From positions 1 through 11,855 of the forward strand of contig JAAZOO010000231.1 in assembly GCA_012797715.1 (NCBI GenBank): 11,855 nucleotides of DNA, read 5' to 3'. The notes beneath the pieces are model-generated. The model did no database searches. It was not told the origin of the DNA and worked only from the letters and a program-made list of their open reading frames with translations. Position 1 is the stretch's first letter. Each line of letters starts with the position of its first letter. The stretch is from Geobacteraceae bacterium (GTDB lineage Bacteria > Desulfobacterota > Desulfuromonadia > Geobacterales > Geobacteraceae). Position numbers and translations under genes: made by a program. Below are positions 7,016 through 11,855 of the stretch, in pieces.

Positions 7016-8065
7016 TCAGATATTCCCATGGGTCCCCCCCTGAACCGTTTTTTCCAATTTTGCCTTCAACTGGCCGCACGCGGCCGAAATGTCACCTCCC
7101 CTACTGGCCCGAGTAATTACGGTAATGTTCTTGTCGAGAAGATAGCGGTGGAAATGGTCGATTGCCTCCTGTAAGGGACTCCGGAAATCACAGCCATCAA
7201 ATTCATTAAAGGGAATGAGATTTACCTTAACGGGAATCCCTCTCAGGAGTTTTACGAGCCGTTTCGCATCATCCAATGAATCGTTTAATCCCCGAATCAT
7301 GACATACTCGATGGTAATCATGCGACGATTGGGAAGCGGGAAATTCCTGCATGCGTCAAGCAACGCCGCGATGGGATACTTTTTGTTAATTGGCATGAGA
7401 ATATCACGCTGTTCATCGGTGGTGGCGTTCAGGGAAACCGCGAGATTCACGGTGACCGCCCTGCCCAGGCTCTCCATTTCCGGAACGAGGCCGCATGTTG
7501 AAACCGTAACCCTCCGATTTGAAATCTGGAAACCGTCCGGTGAGATTAGAATGTTGAGCGCCCGCACCACATTGCTCAGATTGGCCAGCGGTTCTCCCAT
7601 TCCCATCAACACAACATTTGTTATGTTCTCTGATTCCCGGATCGCGCATACCTGATTGACAATCTCGGAGCATTGCAGATTCCGTTGCAGATTGAACGTT
7701 CCGGTAAGACAAAACCTGCATCCCATGGCGCACCCGACCTGGGAAGAAATACAGAGCGTAGCGCGTCCCTCTTCGGGGATGAGCACGGATTCGACACTCG
7801 CGCCGTCTTCGAGAAGAAAAAGATATTTCTTCGTCCCGTCACTGGAAACTTCGACCCTTTCGGGAGTCAGCATACTAATGGCAGCCCGCTCTGCAAGCTC
7901 TCGTCGAAATTCCTTTGACAGGTTGGTCATCTCCTCGAAACTGCCCGCTCCCTTCTGGTAAAGCCACTTGAAAATCTGTTTTGCACGGTATCTCTCCTTG
8001 CCGAGACCCAGAAGAAAACCTTCGAGGTCATCAAGGGAAAGATTCTTTATATCCGTCTTGTCCAT
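7016..8065 (-). CDS. rlmN: Dual-specificity RNA methyltransferase RlmN (radical SAM)
   Basis: The 349-residue protein matches RlmN, which makes 2-methyladenosine in 23S rRNA (A2503) and, in many bacteria, tRNA (A37). The radical-SAM cluster cysteines are C112, C116 and C119 (GCAMGCRFC). The two mechanistic cysteines are also present: C105, seven residues before the first cluster cysteine as in the E. coli enzyme, and the methyl-carrying C330 (GGDISAACGQL). Other motifs are MGMGEPL (154–160) and the N-terminal region YRAKQIFKWLY (26–36). The ATG at 8065 was chosen by family length; the open frame continues upstream through the terminator hairpin and into ndk, which cannot be coding in this frame. 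The ribosome site is poor (AGGG is only 1–2 nt away). It heads the seven-gene operon. Confidence 0.95.
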   Translation of the reverse strand: MDKTDIKNLSLDDLEGFLLGLGKERYRAKQIFKWLYQKGAGSFEEMTNLSKEFRRELAERAAISMLTPERVEVSSDGTKKYLFLLEDGASVESVLIPEEGRATLCISSQVGCAMGCRFCLTGTFNLQRNLQCSEIVNQVCAIRESENITNVVLMGMGEPLANLSNVVRALNILISPDGFQISNRRVTVSTCGLVPEMESLGRAVTVNLAVSLNATTDEQRDILMPINKKYPIAALLDACRNFPLPNRRMITIEYVMIRGLNDSLDDAKRLVKLLRGIPVKVNLIPFNEFDGCDFRSPLQEAIDHFHRYLLDKNITVITRASRGGDISAACGQLKAKLEKTVQGGTHGNI

Positions 8066-8079
8066 TCCCTGCACCGAAT

Positions 8080-8110
8080 AAAAAAGCCCTTCACCTGGAA
8101 GGGCTTTTTT
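8080..8110 (-). terminator. Perfect hairpin terminator between ndk and rlmN
   Basis: AAAAAAGCCCTTC (8080–8092) pairs perfectly with GAAGGGCTTTTTT (8098–8110) around a 5-nt loop: 13 bp, with U-runs possible on either strand. It lies 16 bp after the ndk stop and 14 nt before the rlmN ATG. It should end most ndk transcripts, so rlmN needs read-through or a promoter that I could not identify with confidence. Confidence 0.88.
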
Positions 8111-8126
8111 CCTGTATCTCGTATGG

Positions 8127-8540
8127 TTAAATGAGTTCACACATGGCAAAAAAATACGGAATCTCAAAGGCGGCTGACTCGGGGGAATCGGAACCGTGAA
8201 CCGAGTTTTCTCCCAGGCTGAGGCCGAATTCCTTTCTGATGGTCCCCGGATCTGCATCCGCCGGATTCGTTGCCCCCATGAGCTTCCTCCACTCGGCTAT
8301 CGCTCCCTCCTTCTCCAGGACGAGCACGACAATCGGACTCCTGGCCATGTAGGTGCAAAGCTCAGTGTAAAATGGACGATCCTTGTGAACATAATAGAAA
8401 CCCATAGCCTGTTCCAGTGTTATGTGCACTTTTTTCAAGCCGACAATATGGAATCCATTAGACTCTATTTTCTCCAGGATCTTCCCGGTAATATTCCTTT
8501 CCACAGCGTCAGGTTTGATAATCGCAAACGTTCGTTCCAT
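8127..8540 (-). CDS. ndk: Nucleoside diphosphate kinase
   Basis: The 137-residue protein is a normal-length Ndk, which moves the gamma-phosphate among nucleoside di- and triphosphates through a phospho-histidine. The active-site H115 lies in the family signature NSVHGSDSPE (112–121). The ATP-binding Lys is at position 9 (FAIIKPDAV), and HKDRPFY (52–58) and GATNPADADPGTIR (89–102) are also diagnostic. The ATG at 8540 has AGGAG 5 nt upstream; an upstream in-frame ATG at 8555 has no such site. A candidate promoter lies at 8585–8613 and a perfect terminator follows at 8080–8110, so it is likely its own transcription unit. In gammaproteobacteria ndk also precedes rlmN. Confidence 0.96.
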   Translation of the reverse strand: MERTFAIIKPDAVERNITGKILEKIESNGFHIVGLKKVHITLEQAMGFYYVHKDRPFYTELCTYMARSPIVVLVLEKEGAIAEWRKLMGATNPADADPGTIRKEFGLSLGENSVHGSDSPESAAFEIPYFFAMCELI

Positions 8541-8584
8541 CACATCTCCTGTCATTATTTTTCAATGTCGGCACGTGACCGCAC

Positions 8585-8613
8585 TTCGTACCATTCAGTG
8601 GTTATGTTGTCAA
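8585..8613 (-). promoter_or_regulatory. Candidate sigma70 promoter for ndk
   Basis: On the minus strand a perfect −35 hexamer TTGACA (8608–8613) is followed after 17 bp by a weak −10, TACGAA (8585–8590), about 45 bp before the ndk ATG. It lies just past the terminator of the lipoprotein gene, which fits an independent ndk transcript. The poor −10 keeps confidence low. Confidence 0.4.
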
Positions 8614-8637
8614 GAAATTTTCAACCCACATATGAGA

Positions 8638-8665
8638 AAAGCCCACAGAGTACTCTGTAGGCTTT
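8638..8665 (-). terminator. Terminator of the small lipoprotein gene
   Basis: AAAGCC (8638–8643) pairs with GGCTTT (8660–8665) around one C·A mismatch and the perfect palindrome ACAGAGTACTCTGT (8645–8658). The minus-strand product ends in a U-rich run. It lies 33 bp after the lipoprotein stop and separates that gene from ndk. Confidence 0.75.
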
Positions 8666-8698
8666 CCATCCTGATGCAAAAATGCTGCAGGATATTGG

Positions 8699-8911
8699 TT
8701 ACTTCTTCTCGGCAGGTTTTTCAGCCGGAGCTGCAGGAGCCGGAGCGGCTTCCGGAGCCTTAACGGAAGACATCGGAGCCTGGGCCGGGGCCGGAGCAGC
8801 AGCCTCTGGGGCCGGAGCCGGAGGAGCTTCCTCTTTCTTCTTACAACCAGCGGCAAAAGCCATAGCGATAACAAGGCACAGAGCAAATGAGAGCAGTTTT
8901 TTCATTGACAT
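8699..8911 (-). CDS. Small Ala/Pro/Glu-rich lipoprotein
   Basis: The 70-residue precursor starts MSMKKLLSFALCLVIAMA and has a good lipobox (AAGC) with lipidated C23. The mature part is only 48 residues: a CKKKEE start, then repeated A-P-x units (PAPAPEAAAPAPAQAP …) ending in a Lys-rich tail EKPAEKK. The residue after Cys is Lys, so outer-membrane sorting is expected under the E. coli rule. AGGTG lies 4 nt before the ATG at 8911. A strong promoter and a dedicated terminator show that it is monocistronic and probably well expressed. Such low-complexity lipoproteins are common in Desulfobacterota, and I know no assigned function. The Lys-rich end could contact peptidoglycan, which is speculation. 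Confidence 0.8.
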   Translation of the reverse strand: MSMKKLLSFALCLVIAMAFAAGCKKKEEAPPAPAPEAAAPAPAQAPMSSVKAPEAAPAPAAPAEKPAEKK

Positions 8912-8982
8912 AATCACCTCTTTCCTTTTTTGATTACCATACTCGCGCAAAGCGCGTGATGTACGAAGCCAAACAAGTTGCG

Positions 8983-9010
8983 AATATACTATCTTCAAAC
9001 GAAAAGTCAA
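8983..9010 (-). promoter_or_regulatory. Sigma70-type promoter of the lipoprotein gene
   Basis: The minus strand reads TTGACT (9005–9010), a 16-bp spacer, then TATATT (8983–8988); each hexamer matches five of six consensus bases. The transcript would have an untranslated leader of about 65 nt. It contains a 5-bp hairpin CGCGC/GCGCG with a 3-nt loop at 8944–8956. This is the best promoter in the window. Confidence 0.75.
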
Positions 9011-9129
9011 GATTTTTTTCCGGACTAAAAAGATACCGGCTTGGAGACATCACGCAACGTTTCATTCCTCCGGAAACGACCGGCCCATGGTACACGGAAC
9101 ATACGACAGTATCATCCTAAATCTATGAG

Positions 9130-9158
9130 TTGTCTCGAAATTGCAAATATAGTATACG
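9130..9158 (+). promoter_or_regulatory. Candidate promoter for the AMMECR1 gene
   Basis: TTGTCT (9130–9135) and TATACG (9153–9158) are separated by 17 bp, about 29 bp before the GTG start. Each hexamer matches four of six consensus bases. It is the only reasonable pair in the 170 bp between the divergent lipoprotein promoter and this gene; confidence is limited. Confidence 0.35.
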
Positions 9159-9186
9159 AGAAGAAACAGATGGAAAGGAGGACGCC

Positions 9187-9735
9187 GTGGAAAACCTCAT
9201 CTCACCCGAAGAGCAGCAACTTCTTCTTCAGATTGCCAGGGAAGCCATCCATGAGGCAGTGGGAGCGGGAAGCCCTTGTGAAAAGCAGGAGGGAAAGGGA
9301 AATCTCTTGGAGAAAAGGGGCTGCTTCGTGACTATCACGACACGTGGACGACTGCGGGGATGCATCGGTTTGTTCTCGTCCGATAAACCACTCTGTTCAA
9401 CCGTTCGGGAAATGGCCATTGCAGCGGCGACAAAGGATCCGCGGTTCTACCCGCTGACAAAAGATGAATTGGGCGAAATAGAACTGGAAATCTCGGTGCT
9501 TTCACCTCTCAAAAAGATACAGTCAATTGAAGAAATTCAGGTCGGCGTCCACGGGATTTACATTGAAAAAAACATGTTCCGCGGTGTTCTCCTGCCACAG
9601 GTTGCATCAGAACATGGGTGGGATCGAACAACGTTTCTGGAACAGACATGCCTGAAAGCGGGGCTTGAACCGGATGCATGGAAAAACGAGGCGGACATTT
9701 ATATATTCAGCGCCCAGATTTTCGGTGATAGATAG
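9187..9735 (+). CDS. AMMECR1-domain protein (AmmeMemoRadiSam system protein A)
   Basis: The 182-residue protein covers a full AMMECR1 domain. Conserved features are LRGCIGL (56–62) with C59, the motif KDPRFYPL (83–90), the ELEISVLSPL strand (99–108), GVLLPQVA (133–140) and C155. In bacteria and archaea this family often sits next to a Memo-like protein and a radical-SAM enzyme (the AmmeMemoRadiSam set), whose reaction is not established; neither partner is in this window. The GTG at 9187 was chosen because GGAGG lies 5 nt upstream; a TTG at 9130 would add 19 unlikely residues and overlaps the putative promoter. It is the only intact plus-strand gene, divergent from the lipoprotein gene and followed by decayed insertion sequences. 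Confidence 0.9.
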   Translation: MENLISPEEQQLLLQIAREAIHEAVGAGSPCEKQEGKGNLLEKRGCFVTITTRGRLRGCIGLFSSDKPLCSTVREMAIAAATKDPRFYPLTKDELGEIELEISVLSPLKKIQSIEEIQVGVHGIYIEKNMFRGVLLPQVASEHGWDRTTFLEQTCLKAGLEPDAWKNEADIYIFSAQIFGDR

Positions 9736-9965
9736 TGGGGAGAAACCGAGTCCGACCACCTTTCCATGGAACCCGGAAGGCGTCTTTACCTTACAAGTCA
9801 GTTGAAAAACAACTCCGATTGCGGTGTTTTTTCTTCCCGTTACCGTTTTTTTGATCGATTTTCTTGTTCATTTGACTTTTCGCTCTTTGAAATCCTTGTT
9901 CGTTAGCTTCGATTGAGCCGTTTCATACGCTTTTCGACATTCAAATGCACGGTTGCCGGCTAAAA
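9736..9965. other. Gene-free spacer between AMMECR1 gene and IS remnants
   Basis: I see no gene in these 230 bp. Apart from the terminator at 9811–9832 the stretch is T-rich, with many TTTTC/TTTG runs from about 9827 to 9945, and may hold the lost outer end of the IS5-type element. No inverted repeat matching the other side could be found by eye. Confidence 0.4.
9811..9832 (+). terminator. Probable terminator of the AMMECR1 gene
   Basis: AACTCCG (9811–9817) pairs with CGGTGTT (9822–9828), with one T·T mismatch, around an ATTG loop, and runs into six T (9827–9832). It lies about 75 bp past the stop. A small extra hairpin, AGTTG/CAACT, precedes and overlaps it at 9800–9814. Moderate stability. 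Confidence 0.55.
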
Positions 9966-11022
9966 TTACGCAGTAACACCCGGTTCTTCGCATCCGTACG
10001 AGGTTGCAGGCTGACAACGTGAGGGCAACGTACCAATCGACCTTTTCAAGGCCGCGTGCTGTGTCTTTCTGAGATTGCCGACCGTCTTGATCCAGCCGAA
10101 TGCCTCTTCGATCCTTTTGCGCATGCGAAAGCTGACCTGGTATCCCTCATGCTGGGTTGTCCGGCCGTAGATTGCTGAGCCGCAGTTTCTGTTACTCTTC
10201 TGGGCAACGTGCGGTGTAGTTTTCAGCGCCTGCAGGCTTCCGACAAACTCTTTCCTGTCATAGCCCCTGCCGCCTCCCACGGTAATGCGCTTTTCCCCGG
10301 CAGCGTCGGCTATCATTTTGGCCGCGGCTTCCCGTTCCGCGGTGCCGGTTGCGTGGGTGATGGTGCCGTTTACGACGAGACCGTTCCGGTTTTCCATCAG
10401 AGCATGTCCCGGCTAGCTCATCTTGGCCTCTTTCCCGCCGCTTTTCTTGTAGAGCCGGAAATCGGGTTCTGTCTTGGATTCATGGGTTTCGTATTTGCAG
10501 CTTTGTCCATGAAAGTCATATTCCTGGTTCCGGCCAATGGGGTTCTTCGGACCGTGATTGGGCTGCAAGCTTTTGATAGAGGCCCCTGCTTCGATCAGGG
10601 TTCCGTCAACACCGAAGTGCTCATCGGATAGAAGCTTCGCTTTATGGTCATGTTTAACTACTCAGGCCAAGAATTTTCGCTATACTTCCGCCTTAGTCAG
10701 CCGTTCCAGGTTCGTGGAGAAGGAAGAATGGTCCCAGACCTTTTCATCAAGGGACAATCCGATAAGCCAACGGAACAGAATGTGTTAGCTTATCTGTGCC
10801 ACAGGCAGGCGGTTGCTCCTGATAGTTCCTGATAGTATAGAGTGCCTGGAGCAACAGGGTTTTCAGCAACTGCTCAGGCGGAATCAAGGGTCGACCGATA
10901 AGGGAATACATCTGGCTGAACACCGGCGACAGCTTTTTCAATGCTTCGTCTACCATCTTCCTGATTCGCCGTGAAAGTTATTTCTTGGGGACGAAGGATT
11001 TCGGCAAGAGATAGACGGACAT
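9966..11022 (-). pseudogene. Decayed IS5-type transposase (DUF772 + DDE domain)
   Basis: Conceptual translation across several frames recovers a whole transposase. The N-terminal part has IRKMVDEALKKLSP and IGRPLIPPEQLLKTLLLQALY (about 10820–10965). The middle has LFRWLIGLSLDEKVWDHSSF and DEHFGVDGTLIEAGASIKS. The C-terminal part has MENRNGLVV, THATGTAEREAA and RMRKRIEEAFGWIKT. It is interrupted by a stop near 10975, frameshifts near 10790–10840, three in-frame stops (TAG near 10688, TGA near 10673, TAG near 10413) and two compensating frameshifts near the end, which restore the terminal GVTA. LVVNG stands where relatives have LVVDG, a probable loss of a catalytic Asp. It cannot make active enzyme. 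The 5' end abuts the ISL3-type element, which probably inserted there. Confidence 0.85.
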
Positions 11023-11037
11023 CGCATCAGTTTGCTG

Positions 11038-11584
11038 GGTTCCTCGTCATTTCAAGTGGGTAGGGGGAAAAGATTATTGAAATTTATCTTGCCGATAATG
11101 GCGTAGGCGATGGCAATCAGTTTGTCCAGATTCCGGTAGCCTCGAGCCCTGGTTTTTGCCTATTGGATCAGGCTGTTGACTCCTTCAAGGAAACCGCTGG
11201 CAAGGGTGTTTCGAAGTGAGCCAAGATGCCATCCAATGCTCTTTGACGCCGGCATCCATGGACCCGATGAGCGGCAGGGTGCTTTTCTCGGCGCGGCGAT
11301 ACCATCACCTTCAACAGTTTTACCGCTTCCTGGCGGGTTTTGGGAAAGTAGACGTTCTAAAGGTTCAGCTTGTGCGCAAAGACAAAGGTGGCCCCGCGCT
11401 GAAAGCCTATGGTGATATCGAGAGGGTTAGCCTCCTTGGCAAATGAAATCTCGGTCACTACTTCACAGGGCTGCGTTATCCCAGTGCCATACCGAATAAT
11501 ACTTCTAATTAAATATCGTTGTTCTACCTCAAGTCAAGGAAATACTCCTAACATACTGTTACCCACTTAATTCGTTGAGGAGCC
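11038..11584 (-). mobile_element. Internally deleted ISL3-type insertion sequence with both inverted repeats
   Basis: Terminal inverted repeats are visible: GGTTCCTCGTCATTTCAAGT… at 11038–11062 and, inverted, GGCTCCTCAACGAATTAAGT… read from 11584 down to 11560. They match at 18 of 25 positions, including ten consecutive at the inner end. The element is only 547 bp, whereas intact ISL3 elements exceed 1.2 kb. The inside holds just the two ends of a transposase. The flanks GTTTGCTG (11030–11037) and GTTTTCTC (11585–11592) agree at 6 of 8 bases and could be an eroded 8-bp target duplication, the size known for ISL3. Confidence 0.75.
11052..11554 (-). pseudogene. ISL3-family transposase remnant, central part deleted
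   Basis: From an ATG at 11554 the frame reads MLGVFP, a stop, then LEVEQRYLIRSIIRYGTG and ITQPCEVVTEISFAKEANPL followed by DITIGFQRGATF, which resembles the N-terminal 60 or so residues of ISL3 transposases. It then jumps directly to the C-terminal region: KLNL-stop-NVYFPKTRQEAVKLLK and, after a frameshift, WYRRAEKSTLPLIGSMDAGV. After another frameshift comes LASGFLEGVNSLIQ-stop-AKTRARGYRNLDKLIAIA, then GKINF near the end. The GYRN and EGVNSLIQ stretch is diagnostic of the family. The DDE catalytic core is missing, besides at least three in-frame stops and two frameshifts, so the gene is dead. The stop at 11052–11054 lies inside the left inverted repeat. Confidence 0.8.
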
Positions 11585-11670
11585 GTTTTCTCTTATTCGG
11601 CAAAAGATTCTGTTACGGAATGGCATTTGGGCAAAATACGATTATTCAATTAGATATAATCACCATGCAC

Positions 11671-11706
11671 AAAAGCCCCGCTTCTCCAACGAGAGGCGGG
11701 GCTTTT
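11671..11706 (-). terminator. Strong terminator of the rRNA operon
   Basis: A 16-bp stem (11671–11686 with 11691–11706) has the GC-rich core GCCCCGC/GCGGGGC, A/T runs at its base and a 4-nt loop. It begins 9 nt after the 3' end of the 5S gene. On the minus strand it ends in UUUU, so it marks the end of the ribosomal RNA transcript. Confidence 0.92.
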
Positions 11707-11715
11707 CGATAAGGA

Positions 11716-11833
<118 letters not shown>

Positions 11834-11855
11834 AATTCTATGCGCTTTTCTGCAA

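Noticed and set aside
8066..8257. N-terminal extension of rlmN into ndk
   Set aside because: It would translate through the terminator hairpin and the ndk 3' end out of frame; RlmN homology begins at the ATG at 8065.
8602..8886. Leu/Arg-rich minus-strand open frame over the lipoprotein gene
   Set aside because: It is the shadow frame of the Ala/Pro-rich repeat; the lipoprotein frame has a signal peptide, lipobox, ribosome site and promoter.
10209..10631. Plus-strand open frame of 140 codons in the IS island
   Set aside because: It is antisense to the IS5-type transposase remnant, whose protein similarity is unmistakable on the other strand.
11176..11446. Two plus-strand open frames inside the ISL3-type element
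   Set aside because: Both are antisense to the transposase remnant and have no ribosome site or family resemblance.

Overview
The window looks like a chromosomal segment of a free-living Gram-negative bacterium, most likely a Desulfobacterota (former Deltaproteobacteria) member, possibly Syntrophales-like. That placement is inference. It rests on moderate GC, long co-directional minus-strand operons, a Rec-HisKA-HATPase kinase, and an ndk–rlmN–TPR–rodZ gene order interrupted by a nucleoside phosphorylase and a PfkB kinase. Almost every gene lies on the minus strand; the one clear exception is the AMMECR1 gene at 9187–9735.

Reading in the direction of transcription (right to left): a 5S rRNA gene with a strong terminator (11671–11833) is the distal end of an rRNA operon that lies mostly outside the window. 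Downstream of it is a decayed insertion-sequence island (about 9966–11592). This holds an internally deleted ISL3-type element with both terminal inverted repeats (11038–11584). The element abuts, and probably interrupts, a dead IS5-type transposase gene. Next is the AMMECR1 gene on the plus strand, divergent from a tiny Ala/Pro-rich lipoprotein gene with a good sigma70-type promoter and its own terminator.

Then comes ndk, followed by a perfect hairpin terminator that ends only 14 nt before the rlmN start codon. Downstream is a tightly packed seven-gene run: rlmN, MTA phosphorylase, PfkB kinase, TPR lipoprotein (PilW/PilF-like), RodZ-like membrane protein, single-domain response regulator and universal stress protein. 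It closes at a terminator at 2446–2470. The run joins RNA modification, nucleoside salvage and envelope or cytoskeleton functions to a signalling tail. A run of eight G at the end of the PfkB gene is a notable feature: loss of one G would fuse it in frame to the TPR gene.

After about 240 bp of gene-free but structured DNA, a second operon starts: a soluble receiver–histidine kinase, a CheY-like receiver, and the 5' part of a COG2509-type FAD-dependent dehydrogenase cut by the left edge of the window. No CRISPR array, tRNA, phage gene or clear defence system is present.
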